From positions 62,001-126,000 of the forward strand of contig JALGPX010000017.1 in NCBI GenBank assembly GCA_023515795.1: a stretch of DNA of 64,000 bases, read 5' to 3'. Below, one piece after another: positions 20,869-32,627 of the stretch (position 1 is its first letter; every line of letters begins with the position of its first letter). The position numbers were made by a program, and so were the translations under genes. The notes below the pieces were generated by a model. That model made no database searches, was not told where the DNA came from, and saw only the letters and a program-made list of their open reading frames with translations. Origin of the DNA: Amoeboaphelidium occidentale (Eukaryota; Aphelidiomycota; Aphelidea).

Positions 20869-21364
20869 ACATCGGTTTCAAAATGCGAGAGTATATTTCT
20901 CCAAAGAGACTCTTTAATGTCGTGCTGAATGTCACGAATGAGTTATTATGAGTTTAGCTTAGCTTCGAGCTGTAGAGGACAGCTCTATTGTTACCTAAAA
21001 ACGCTTCTTAAGTTCCATCTTAAATAATGCATCAACCCAATTAGCAAGAGAAGATAATATCGTTTATTTGGTACCAAAACTTACTGAAAAAGTATGATCA
21101 TTATCAGTATATCGGTATGGCAATACTGATAACTTAGGATCATTCTCAGTTTGGTACCAAATAAACTTCTGGTATTATCTTCTAGCAAACAACCAGATTT
21201 TACTCGCGTGTAAGTCTACCAAACAACATCATTATAGTCTGCCCATTGCGTCAACTCAAACGCTTGGGCGCTTTGGTTTCGGATGATTGGCCTGCGACAA
21301 TTTAGGAACAGTCGAAACGATGGCCGCCAGTCTTTTCTTCACGATTAACACATTAAGTTAGTAA
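20869..21364. other. Intergenic region between divergent genes, containing a hairpin element
   Basis: About 495 bp with no coding signal. It contains the MITE-like inverted-repeat element described separately (21042-21188). The rest is expected to hold the promoters of the F-box-like gene and the two-TM protein gene. Confidence 0.5.
21042..21188. mobile_element. MITE-like 135-bp inverted-repeat element with TAGCAA target duplication
   Basis: TAGCAA occurs at 21042-21047 and again at 21183-21188. Between them, 135 bp form a nearly complete hairpin. Outer arms begin GAAGATAATA and contain GTTTATTTGGTACCAAA on one side and the reverse complement TTTGGTACCAAATAAAC on the other. The centre has TATCAGTAT (21102-21110) and ATACTGATA (21123-21131) with a 12-nt loop. 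No coding capacity. Terminal inverted repeats, a short direct repeat on both flanks and small size fit a non-autonomous DNA transposon. It could instead be a hairpin with a regulatory role between the two promoters. Confidence 0.6.
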
Positions 21365-22784
21365 ATGTCAGTGAACAATACATTCGATACGAAGGATCAG
21401 AAGCCAAATGCCACGATTAAGCTCATCGGTAAGTTGAACGCAATGTTACACGTCTAATATCACAATAGGCATGCCAATGGAGTTGGTTGATCCAAACAGT
21501 ACATTGCTTGGTCTGCCTTCCAGCACGGAAGCATTGAACTTTAACAAGAGTTCGTTCCCTTCTATTCAACCAGGCGATGAAGTTACTACGGTTGAAGTTG
21601 CTGAAGTAAATGCTGATCAGGAAGATCCTTTCTCATTGGAACCATTCAGTGACTTGATCCAGGCTCATATTGACGCAGGGAAAGACTTTATATTGGCAAG
21701 AGTGTTGACTGTGGAGGAGAAAGATGATACGAAACGCTTTTACACAAACTACTATCAAGCGCATGTTTTGAACAGACAATTGTTCAGAACGCAGCCATCA
21801 GAAGGGTTGCTACATCGATTGAAGGCAAAGAACCCAATGAACAATTTGCCAATTGTTGGTGATGTTCATTACTACGTTGTTAGAGCATCGGATTATGCAA
21901 AGAGCAAGAAAGATTCAAATTTGGCAGCATTTGATGAGTCTATTGATAAATCAACCAAGATGGCTGTATCTCGCACCCAAAGCATTTCTGGGGAAGCAAG
22001 GCGCATGTCAGACTCCGCTTTGAGTTTAAGTATGGGAAACACAGAGATGAAGCCGCTGCGACGATTATCTGCTGGAAATGAGCCAGCTGAAAGTGATCAC
22101 ATTTCAGTTGAAGTTCACGAGACGCAACATGAGAAACCTACAAGTGATGAACCACAGACCTTCATAGCTCGTTTATACGCAACCGATGATGATTATTTGA
22201 TGAAACGCTTTGTTCGTGAATATTTCAAGAAGAATGCTCTAAACGTTGAGGACATATTTCTGTTCACACTATTTGGTGCATCTCAACACACTGGTGAAGC
22301 ATTTTCATCTCCATTCGTATCAGATCCTACAAATCCCGCTGCTGTTGCTCTTCCTATCGAGCAAGCTGTTTCTAGTTACTTGCGTTCACAAGATTCTACA
22401 GATCAAGAAGAAACTGAAGGTCTCATTGATGGCCGTGTTCGAAGCTCTGTTGGACAGGAGTCGTTCTGGAGTCGTCTTAGATTTGATTTTAGACCTCGTC
22501 AAAGAGTTGTTTCGACAGAAGCCGGTTTGACGCCTAATGCAGAGGTAGAAGGTGGTTTCTCGCTCTGCGATCCAAGCTCTTGGCAGCAGTACTTAAAGAA
22601 TCGTCACAGAGACTTGATTATATTACTCTGTTTGGCAATAGGAACATTCCTTCTAGTAATGATGCAAATCACGAATGAACGAACACAACTCATAATTTAT
22701 GGCGCTTTGATGTTGGTAACTGTGCTGCTTTCCATAGGAGCAGTTTGTTACCATGCGAGCGGTTTACAACAGCAACCACGTTAA
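21365..22784 (+). CDS. Unknown protein with two C-terminal membrane helices and an internal repeat
   Basis: Exons 21365-21428 and 21469-22784 (40-nt intron) encode 459 aa. Two hydrophobic helices near residues 400-450 (LIILLCLAIGTFLLVMM and LIIYGALMLVTVLL) are separated by a short loop, so the large N-terminal part probably faces the cytosol. Two stretches resemble each other: FILARVLTVEEKDDTKRF near residue 85 and FIARLYATDDDYLMKRF near residue 250, each followed by a Tyr/Asn-rich helix. The linker between them is Ser/Arg-rich and probably phosphorylated. I recognise no family. The first exon is inferred from the splice signals and a clean frame join. Confidence 0.65.
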
Positions 22785-22949
22785 ACATAACCTTACATAA
22801 ATATTTTACAATCTTAACGTATCTTTATATTACATGTAGCGTATTCTCTTTTGACTTTTTGAGATCTGTGGATATCGCTTGACGACGAGTTGCACACAGC
22901 TGGAGGCAAACAACATGATCAAGCGTAACATCATCTTCATCTCTACAAA

Positions 22950-25900
22950 ATGCGAACTCCTGCTGCAGCGCAACCAGTGTAAGTCATTCTTACTTTAAGA
23001 GCCTAATTGATCTGATAGTAACGCAAGCAACAACGCTAAGGCACAGTTAGCTAACAACACATCCTCTTCAGGAAATTCCGCTGGAGATCCTGAAGCAGAA
23101 ACCTATTTGAGAGCAAAAGAAAAGAAGTTCATTGTCGACGCTGTATCTCAAGCTGCTTGGGCTGAGAAGAAGCTTGTTTGGGTCGAGGATAGCAATGAAG
23201 GATACGTAGAAGGAAGCGTTGTTTCAGAGGAAGGTGAACAGATCACTGTCAAAGTTAATGACAAGGTACATTCTATTGCTCTGATCATATCTGATACTAA
23301 CTTTATTAGACCGTTACTGTCAATGCCAACCAGATCGACAAGATGAATCCTCCAAAGTTCGATAAGGTTGAAGATATGGCCGATCTATCTTACTTGAATG
23401 AAGCCTCAGTTCTTAACAACTTGAAGCAAAGATACTTCTCTAACTTGATCTATACTTATTCTGGTCTGTTCTTGGTTACTATTAATCCTTATCAAAAGTT
23501 GCCGATCTACTCAGATAAAGTTGTCCAGATGTATAAAGGAAGGAAGAGATCCGAGCTACCACCTCACATCTATGCAATTGCCGACTCTGCTTATCATGAT
23601 ATGATCCAAGATAGAGAAAACCAGTCAGTTTTGATTACTGGTGAATCCGGTGCTGGTAAAACCGAGAACACTAAGAAGGTCATCCAGTACTTGACCAAGA
23701 TTGCAGCAGAATCAAAGAACACTGTCAGCTCTCTTGAAGCACAGATTTTGCAAGCGAATCCAATTCTTGAAGCTTTTGGTAACGCACAAACAGTTCGTAA
23801 CAACAACTCGTCCCGTTTCGGAAAGTTCATCAGAATTGAGTTCAACAACGCTGGACACATTGCCAGTGCTAATATCGAAAGATACTTGTTAGAAAAGTCT
23901 CGTGTTACTCACCAAAATGCAAAGGAAAGAACTTTCCATATTTTCTACCAATTGTTGAAGGGTGCAGATGCTGCTTTGAAGCAAAAGCTGTTGCTTGACA
24001 ATGTCAGTCCAGCTGATTTTGGTTTTATCAAAGCTTCTAACAAGAGCATTGACGGTGTTGATGATGCAGCAGACTTCAAGGCTGTCATCGATTCTTTCAA
24101 TATCATGGGTGTATCTCAGGACGAACAGACCGAATTCTTCCGTGTTATTGCAGCAATCTTGTATTTGGGCAACATGACTTATACTTCTGATCGTGACGAT
24201 CAAGCCCAATTGTCTGAAAAAGGTCAAACTGAGGCTGAGAAGATTTGTCACTTGCTTGGTATCAATGTTGCTGAATTCAGCAAAGGTTTGTTGAAGCCTC
24301 GTGTCAAGGCTGGCAGAGAATGGGTTGTCCAAGCAAGAAACGTTGCTCAGGTTCAGTACTCAGTCGAATCCTTGGCTAAGGCTATCTATGAAAGAATGTT
24401 TGGTCGTTTGGTTGAAAGAATTAACCAGGCTATGGAAAAGCCAACCAGCAGAGCAACATTCATTGGTGTTCTTGATATTGCTGGTTTTGAAATCTTTGAA
24501 GTCAACAGTTTTGAACAGCTGTGTATCAACTACACTAATGAAAGATTGCAACAATTCTTCAACCACCACATGTTCATTCTCGAGCAAGAAGAATACAAGA
24601 AGGAAGGAATTGAATGGAAATTCATTGATTTCGGCCTTGACTTGCAACCAACCATTGATTTGATTGAGAAGTCATCTCCTATTGGTATTCTTTCTTGTCT
24701 GGATGAAGACTGTGTTATGCCTAAGGCTTCTGATAAGTCTTTCACCGAAAAGCTTGTAGGTATGTGGAAAGGCAAGACTCCAAAATTCGAGGTTCCTCGT
24801 TTTGGAGAAGGTTTTATCTTGCACCACTACGCTTATCCAGTTGAGTACAAGACTGCTGGTTGGTTAGATAAGAACAAGGATCCATTGAACGACAATGTCA
24901 CAAGACTGTTGGCAAACTCTTCTGAGAAGCTTGTCAGCTTGCTATTTGCAGATTTCGCAAACGAAGATGATGAGGCTGCCATTATTGCAAAGCGTGTTGT
25001 TTCAACTGTCAAGAAGGGTGCATTCAGAACAGTCGCTCAACGTCATCGCGAACAATTGAACTCTTTGATGGCACAATTGTACTCAACCCAACCTTCTTTT
25101 GTCCGTTGTATTGTTCCTAACGAAGAAAAGAGGCCTGGAAAGATCATTGCTCGTTTGGTTTTGGATCAGTTGAAGTGTAATGGTGTTTTGGAAGGTATCA
25201 GAATTTGTCGTCAAGGTTTTCCTGGTAAGCTGGTCTTTTCAGAATTCAGACAGCGTTATGAAATTTTGGCTCCTGGCGTCATCCAAAAAGGTTTCATGGA
25301 TGGCAGAAAGGCTGCACAAAAGTTACTTGAAGTGTTGCAATTGGATCAAAATCAGTATAGAATTGGTACATCTAAAGTCTTCTTCCGTGCAGGTGTTTTG
25401 GCCGAATTGGAAGAGCAACGTGATGTGAAGCTGAGTGGTGTGATGACTGGTTTCCAGGCTTACTGTCGTGGATACATGATCCGAAGAAAGACAAGAAAAG
25501 GGTACGATTTGCTTGCTGCTGTCAAAGTCATTCAAAAAAATGCTCGCGTTTATGTTCAATTGAGAAACTGGAAATGGTGGAAGTTGTATACCAAGGTGAA
25601 GCCTTTGTTGAACGTTAGCAGAACTGATGACGAACTTCGCAAGAAAGATGAAGCCATCAAGAGCTTAGAAGAACAGACTCGTCTTGAAAGTGAAGAAAAG
25701 GCTAGATTAGAGCAGCTATCACGACAATTGGAAGATGATAAGAAAAAATTAGTTGAAGAACTTACTAGTGAAAAGAATGCATCTGTTAATCTTCAGGATA
25801 TTCTATCCCGTGCTCAGAAAAAGATTGACGAGCTTGAAGAAGAACTTAAGACTCTTGGCTTGGCATATGAACAGTTGGAAGCCTCAAATGATGATAACAG

Positions 25901-28900
25901 GGCTGCAAAGTCCAAGATTGAACATGAGATGAAGGCGTTGGACGAAAAGTTGCAACAAGAGAAGCTTTCCACTGAAAAGTTAGAAAAAGAACGTCAATTG
26001 AAAGATCAGCAAATTGAGCAATTGAAAGTTGAGCTTCAAAATTACACTTTGTCGAATGAAAAATTGGCTGGTGAGAGAAGATCGCTGGAGAGTGACTTGA
26101 AGGCTTTGCAGTCTAAACTGAACGAAACTGCCGATAAGGAAGCTGAAATTCAGAAGTCAAAGAAACATCTGCAGTCTAACATGACTGAATTGGAAGAAAG
26201 ATTGCAAAAGGAAGAACAAGACAAATCTGATTTGCAGAAGAAGAAGAATGCTTTGGAAGCCGAATTGAAGCAAACCAAAGACGCTCTGTTTGAAGCCAAC
26301 AGATTGAAGCAAGAACTTGACATCAACTTCAAGCGCAAAGAAAATGAATTGAATCAGTTACAGCAGAGATACAATCAAGAAGTCCAAGAAAAGGAGGCAT
26401 TTGATAAAGCTCGTCGTGAATTGTCTGTTAAGTTAGACAATGCAGTTTCAGAGTTGGAAACTTTGCGCACTGAGAAAGAAAAGGCAACCAAAGCTAAGAA
26501 GAAATTGGAAGAAGAGTTGAGTGAGTTGCACCAACTTATCGATGCAAAGGGTACTGAAGAATCCAAGCTCACCGAGTCACATCGTTTGCGAGAAGCCGAG
26601 CTCTCAGACTCTAAGAAGCAGTTGGAAGTTGTTCAGAATGAACTTGATGAATACAGAAAGAAATCCCAGCAGCAGCTTGAATCTTTGCGTAATGAACTCG
26701 AGCAGACTAAACAAGCCAAGTCTTCGGTTGAACGTGGAAAGTCCGCATTTGAGTCTCAATTGCGCCAGTTGCAGGAAGATTTAGAGAAAGCTGAAGAAGC
26801 CAGAGGAAAATGGGAAAAGAGCAAGAAGCAGGCTGAAAGCGAATTGCAGGCTGTTAAATCAAGATTGCAAGACGATGAGCGTTCAAACGCAGAATTGCAA
26901 GCAACGAATGAAAATCTACAAAAGCAATTATTGGCGTTGCAAGCTCGTGTTGACGAAGCAGAGTCTGGCTTTGTTAAGGCTGATCGCCAACAACAGTCAC
27001 TTCAGAAACAAGTTGACCAGTTGAATAGCGATTTGGAAGAACAGCTACGTAAAGTCAGCACTTTAGATATGATGAAGAAGAAGTTGACTTTGGAATTGAA
27101 TGACTTGCAAGCAAGATTCGAGGAAGAAGAAAACTCGAAGCTTGAAATTCAGCGTCAGTTAATTGGTAAAAGCAATGAATTGGAGAGTTTGAAGCAGCGT
27201 TTCCAAAAGGACGCAAATGAGCGTATTGCAGAGCTTGAAAAGGTTAAGAGCCGTTTGGAAAAGGACTTGGCTGATACCGCGACTCGTGCTCAAGATTTAG
27301 ATCGTCAATTGGCTTCATCTGAAAAGACCAAGGCTCGCTTGACTTCTGAAGTTGAAGACTTGAACCATGAACTAGAACGCGAACATCAAAGCGCTAGAAC
27401 AGCTGAAAGACAAGCTAAGCATGCTGAAGTTGAGTTGAAGAATGCTATCGGTCAGAGTGAAACTGAACGCAGACTCCGGGAGCAGGCTGAAGGAAATAGT
27501 CGTAAATTGCAGTCAGCAATCGACAGACTTAACACTGAATTGCAAGAGAAAGATCAGCATTTGTCTCAATTGCAGAGAACTAAAGATTCTCTTGAAGCAG
27601 AATTAAAGTCTTTGGTCGACGAAGTTGGTGGTGGCGGAAGATCTGGCTATGAAATTGAAAAGGCCAAGCGCAGATATGAATCTCAAATCGAAGAACTTAA
27701 GACTCAATTGGAAGAAGAAGAAATCTCAAGACAGGCAGCCGAAGATGCTAAACGTAGAATCGAAGAACAGTTCTCTGAATACAGATCAAAGATGGATTCT
27801 GAAATGCTTGCCAAGGATGCTCAAATGGAAGACACTCGTAAGACTTTGATGAAGGAAGTCAACGCTCTCGGTGAACAGTTGGATGAAGAANNNNNNNNNN
27901 NNNNNNNNAAACGTAGAATCGAAGAACAGTTCTCTGAATACAGATCAAAGATGGATTCTGAAATGCTTGGCAAGGATGCTCAAATGGAAGACACTCGTAA
28001 GACTTTGATGAAGGAAGTCAACGCTCTCGGTGAACAGTTGGATGAAGAATCAAACACCAAGAATGAACTTTTGAAACAAAAGAAACGTCTTGAGCAGGAA
28101 TTGGAAGACTTGCTTAACTCTACTGATCGTGATAACAAGAACAAAACTGATATTGAGAAGGCAAAGAGAAAAGCTGAAGCTTCTCTCCGTGAATTGCAGG
28201 CTAAGTATGAGGAAGAACGTAAAGCTCGCCAAAACTATGAAGAAATGTCTTCCAGACAAGAAAAGAAGGCAAACCAACTTCAGAGCGATTTGGAAAGACT
28301 TGAAGCACAATTGGATTCAACTGAAAAGGCAAGAAAGCAATTGGTACAAAAGGTTGAAGAATTGCAGAACGAAGTTGCTAGTGGAGATTCAAAGAGCCAA
28401 TGGAACGAAGCAAAGAGACGTCTTGAGAAGGAAGTAGAGCGTCTTCAAGATCAGCTAGAACAAGAAGAAGCTGCTCGTGCTAAGCTGGAGGCAGAAAGGA
28501 GAGATGGATCATCTGAGTTGGAATACTTGAAGAGCAAAGTTACCAGCGATGTTGAAGAAAAACTTGAAAAGGCTGAAGAAGCTCGTCGTGCTTTACAAGC
28601 TGCCCAGCGTCTTGCTCAACAAGAACTTGATGATAAGAAAACAGAAGTTTCGAATCTTGAGAAGCAAAAGAGGTTGTTGCAATCAGAAATTGATGATTTG
28701 AAACAACGTCTTGATACTGAGATCCAGGCAAAGGCTGAAGAAGGTTCTCAACGTCGTAAACTAGCTGCAGAATTGAAGGAGTATCAATCCAAATATGAAA
28801 GTGATTTGGCTAAATTGAACGATTTACAAGACTCAGTGAACTTGTACAAGAGCAAGTATGAAGATGCAGTGACTAAACTCGAATCCGCAGAAATTAATAA

Positions 28901-30266
28901 GATTAGAGCTGAGAAGGCAGAAACTGCTTTGAAAATCCAGAACAAGGAACTTGAAGAGTCTTTGAGTTTGGCATTGAAAGATAAGTTGGAGGCTGATCAG
29001 TTGGCAAGAGGCTTTGAAGCACGAATGATGGACATCCAGGAGTTGCACGAAGAAGAAACTTTGGAGCTCACTGAGTTGAGATCTGCAAAAGCAAGGCTTC
29101 AATCTGAGTTGAACGAAGAACGAGAAAAGGCTAGACGTGACTATGAAGAACACGAAGAAGCTTTGGAAACCTTGAGAAGGAAGTTCCAGAAAGAAACCAA
29201 GGAATTGGCTCACGAACTTGAACAGGAGAGAGAGCAAGGATCTGCACTTAAGGAATCTAACCGTGTTTACAAGAACGACTTGGATGACTTGGCTGCTCGT
29301 TTGGATGAAGAAATCAGATTTAGCAATCAGTGGAAGAAGGATAAAGATCGTCTAGAAGCAAAGATTGCCGATCTGACTCGTGCTTACGAAGACGCTAACT
29401 ACTCTCATGATCAGTTACAGTCTCAAACCCAGTCTCTTATTTCTCAAGTCAAATCCCTTCGCTTGGCTCTTGATGAAGCAGAACAACAACGTTCAATTTT
29501 GGAGAAGGCAAAGAGAAACTTGGAAGCTCGTTTGGAGGATATCAACGATCAATACAATGAAATGACTTTGAACAAGTCTACTGTTGACAAGAACTACACT
29601 TCTTTGGATCAAGAAAATCGTGAATTGAAAGACAAATTGGAGGAACAGCTTGATGCATCTGCCGTTGCTGCTGAAAGGGCTCGTCGTGCAGAATCACAAT
29701 TGAGCGAAGTGCAATCTGAACTGAACAGAGAACGTGAAACGAATTCTGACCTTGAAAGAGCAAAAGCTTCATTTGAAAAGCAGGCTAAAGAGCTTTCTTT
29801 ACGTATTATTGACCTTGAAGCTGCTGTTGTTTCAGACTCTGGAAAGAATATGAAACGCTTGGAGTCCAGAATCAATGACTTGAGCTCTCAATTAGAAAAG
29901 GCTTTACGTGAAAAAGATGAAGAGTCCGGTAAAGCACGTAGAGCAGACAAGAAAGTCAACGAGCTTCAGCAATTATTGAATGACAAGGAAAAGATGAGAC
30001 AACGTCTGGATGAAGACGCCATTAAGACCAACGAAAAGTTGAGAAAGATGAGACAACAGTTGGATGAATTCGTAAGTTTTAGCTCTTTTACAAGTTTTCT
30101 TATATTTTAGGAATCAAATGAAACTAATTTGACTATGGCAAAGCGTAAGGCAGAAAGAGAAGTCGAAGAATGGAGAGATAAGGCTTCTCGTTTAGAAAAG
30201 GAGGTCGAAAAGATCAAATCGCGTTATGAGCGTGCAGGTAGCGCTGGTGTTTCCGCTTCACAATAA
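22950..30266 (+). CDS. Conventional (class II) myosin heavy chain
   Basis: Exons 22950-22978, 23019-23265, 23310-30071 and 30111-30266. The N-terminus has an SH3-like subdomain (WVEDSNEGYVEGSVVSE). The motor contains the P-loop GESGAGKTENTKK, switch [11 protein letters not shown], switch II DIAGFE and the actin-binding region around LYSTQPSFVRCIVPNE. The converter is followed by an IQ-type neck, then about 1,550 residues of heptad coiled coil with a short glycine break (VGGGGRSG) near the middle. It forms bipolar filaments for cytokinesis and cell contraction. As written it encodes 2,397 aa, but an 18-base gap at 27891-27908 with a duplicated 141-bp flank adds 53 false residues; about 2,344 aa is realistic, longer than the usual 1,900-2,000. 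Intron 2 has a TACTAAC branch site. Confidence 0.95.
27750..28049. repeat. 141-bp direct duplication flanking an N gap in the myosin II tail (assembly artefact)
   Basis: Bases 27750-27890 and 27909-28049 are identical except for one C/G difference (Ala versus Gly codon). Eighteen Ns separate them. The repeat stops exactly at the gap, like the one in RPN12, so it most likely comes from unmerged contig ends carrying two alleles or one sequencing error. Confidence 0.9.
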
Positions 30267-30276
30267 AGGAATCTTT

Positions 30277-30540
30277 TTATTCAATGGATTTTAGTTTCAT
30301 TTTGTTCGTTGTTGCAGTCTGATATGCACTTTGAACAACCTCATTCGTAAATGATAATCCAATATCTTGCTTTTGATTATCATTCGTCGTCTTTCTCGTT
30401 GAAGTTCCATTGTTTTGAGTTCCCGCGATCTGAGTACCATTATGCGCAGCAGAGTTGTTTGAGGCACTCAAGTTGTCCGTAGTCAGAGGTACTGCAAGAG
30501 TAATGATGGAATAAATGGTAAGCAAAGCTATAAATTTCAT
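30277..30540 (-). CDS. Small secreted Thr/Asn-rich protein
   Basis: A single-exon frame of 87 aa starting MKFIALLTIYSIITLAV, a signal peptide with likely cleavage near residue 18. The mature part is rich in Asn, Thr, Ser and Gln with no cysteine. Three in-frame ATGs upstream, the furthest at 30627, would weaken the signal peptide, so I chose 30540. It converges on myosin II with 10 bp between stops. No family is recognised. A short low-complexity frame like this could be spurious, but the signal peptide supports it. Confidence 0.5.
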   Translation of the reverse strand: MKFIALLTIYSIITLAVPLTTDNLSASNNSAAHNGTQIAGTQNNGTSTRKTTNDNQKQDIGLSFTNEVVQSAYQTATTNKMKLKSIE

Positions 30541-30642
30541 TGCGAAATAAAACGTTACGAGAAATTTCTGCGACTGTTTCATCATAATCACATTGTTACA
30601 TCGCGAACAGATTGAATCAAATTTCACATTTCTTTCTCAAAG

Positions 30643-32596
30643 TCAGTCTATATTGAGGTCAATAGAATAGCAGTTTCCATCCATGTTGTGCACTTCGGAC
30701 ATGTAAACTGGAAGCACGCTGTTTTCGTTCCATACTTGATAGCACCATTCATACCAAACTTTCGAGTTCTTCTTCATCTTCCTCCAAACAGTGAACACCA
30801 AAGTTTGATTACACGACAGACGTGCCGTTTCCTTGAATGGGAAATACAGTGGAAACCATGAAAGCATAGCAAAAGAGTGATTGCTTGGATTTGTGGACAA
30901 CATAACATCTTTGTACAGATTGGACGTGAAGTATCCTGCCATTCCATGAATAGTGGTTGACTCCTTAAAAAGGAATTCTGTGGTTGACTCCCTGCTCATC
31001 CTTTCATTCTGTGGGTGAGGGTGGTGAAATCGCCAGACTTTAAGCGGTTCGTGTTGTCTCCAAAATTTCTTCATGTAAACTACAAAAGGAGTTTCATAGT
31101 ATTTTTCATTATTCTTCATGGAAACTAACTCGTTTACTTTTCGCTCCAGTGTCGTGCTGTGTACAGGAGAAACGTAAGCAGTTGAGTCTGCAGGAATTGA
31201 AATTCCTGATTTAAAAAAGGGCCCTTCCTTCTCGGTCTTCAGTAATTTGGAAATAACCTTCAAGCATTCAGGACTAAGCTCATTATCCCCGAAGCTACCC
31301 AGCAATTCGCTCACTATTATGTCAGCTTTTGGCAAACTGTCACATTCCCGCATGTCTCCGAAAACGATTTCAACACCTCTGCCTTTAAAAGGACCGTGTT
31401 CCTTATACTTTTCTTCTAGATAAGATGCTTTTGTTGTTTTGATATGCTCCAAGTGAGTTATCGCATGCGGGTTCTTTTCCAGAGCAATCAAGTTGACCCT
31501 CTTCATAATGCTCAACTTATCAGCAGCCTGTAAGACACATTCAGCCAATGGCATGAATGAACCAGCTCCCAATACAATGACTGTGATTAAGTCGGAGTTA
31601 GGTTCCTTCTCAGAGGATACGCGGTCATCCAAAGTTTGTTGTATCGCGGCGGTATAAAGAGCATATTTTTGCTCATCGTTCATGAATGTTTTATAAGTGT
31701 TCATGTCCAAATTATCTCCTAAGGGCTGGAGAGGAATCTGAAGAACATCTTCGTATCCTCTAACAATTCTATCCTCGTATGTTTCAGGAGTTTTGTAGAT
31801 GAGATTCAAAAGATACAGAGCATAAGACTTCAAATCGTCCATAGAACCATCATCTTCATAGACCAAATGAGCTCCAAGCTTAACAAAGTTTTGAGCAATA
31901 CGTTGCTGTGGCCGAAAAAGGACAGGATAGCCTGAAGAGTTTCTTACCCAGCATTCTTTTGGAAACCACAAAGCTTTGACAGGTGCAGAAATCCAGCGTT
32001 CAAGGCATTTGATATCATTCAGCTCATTTGATATCTCAAGAATTAAGCCTAAATTCCGTAGATACATCTTGCAGGATGTATACAAACACGTCCAATATTT
32101 CCATTTTGCGTCATAACATCCATCAGGAAACTTTAACCACACTTGAGTTGAGAATAGTTGCGAGCATGCTAATGACACCAGCCTGCATGTTGTCGCTATG
32201 GAACGTTTGTCCATCACAGGTAAATTAATCTGCACAGCGTGAAACCCTATTTGAGCCAAATATCCAATGATAACGGAAAAGGCCTAATCCAAATCGTTAG
32301 GATTTATATCTTTGCTGCTACGGTATTACCTCCTCGTGTTGAAGCGGAATATCGATAATTGGTACAACATTGACCGTGTTCTCGCATCCAGGTACGTGCA
32401 ACCACTCATTCTTGATGTAGCCAAGATCATTAATCTGTTCACACTTCACTGAACTATTGAACAAAGGAACTGCGATAAAGCCATAATTGTTCTTGGCGGC
32501 TGCTTCTAGAGTCTGATCTAGAGCAGTATCAATTGTACTGGAGTATCCCACGAGTGAAGTCCACGGACAATATTCTTGTTCATCCAATTCAACCAT
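30643..32596 (-). CDS. PRMT5: Type II protein arginine methyltransferase PRMT5
   Basis: Exons 32596-32330 and 32283-30643 (46-nt intron) encode 635 aa; human PRMT5 has 637. The N-terminal TIM barrel is followed by LQPLGDNLDMNTY, the Rossmann methyltransferase domain and the beta-barrel. The double-E loop SELLGSFGDNELSPE is intact, as is motif ALEKNPHA with the SAM ribose Glu. Motif I, however, reads VLGAGSFMPL where the family has GAGRGPL, with one extra residue and no Arg. The C-terminal HGMAGYFTSNLY and SWFPLYFP blocks are conserved. PRMT5 makes symmetric dimethylarginine on Sm proteins and histones, usually with MEP50. The start at 32596 lies 31 bp after the sorting nexin stop. Confidence 0.93.
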
Positions 32597-32627
32597 GAAT
32601 GAAATAACAAAAATCTGAATCATCAAT

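Noticed and set aside
25323-29875. Several minus-strand frames inside the myosin II tail
   Set aside because: Antisense of coiled-coil codons gives stop-poor, Leu/Phe/Ser-rich frames; none has a real motif.
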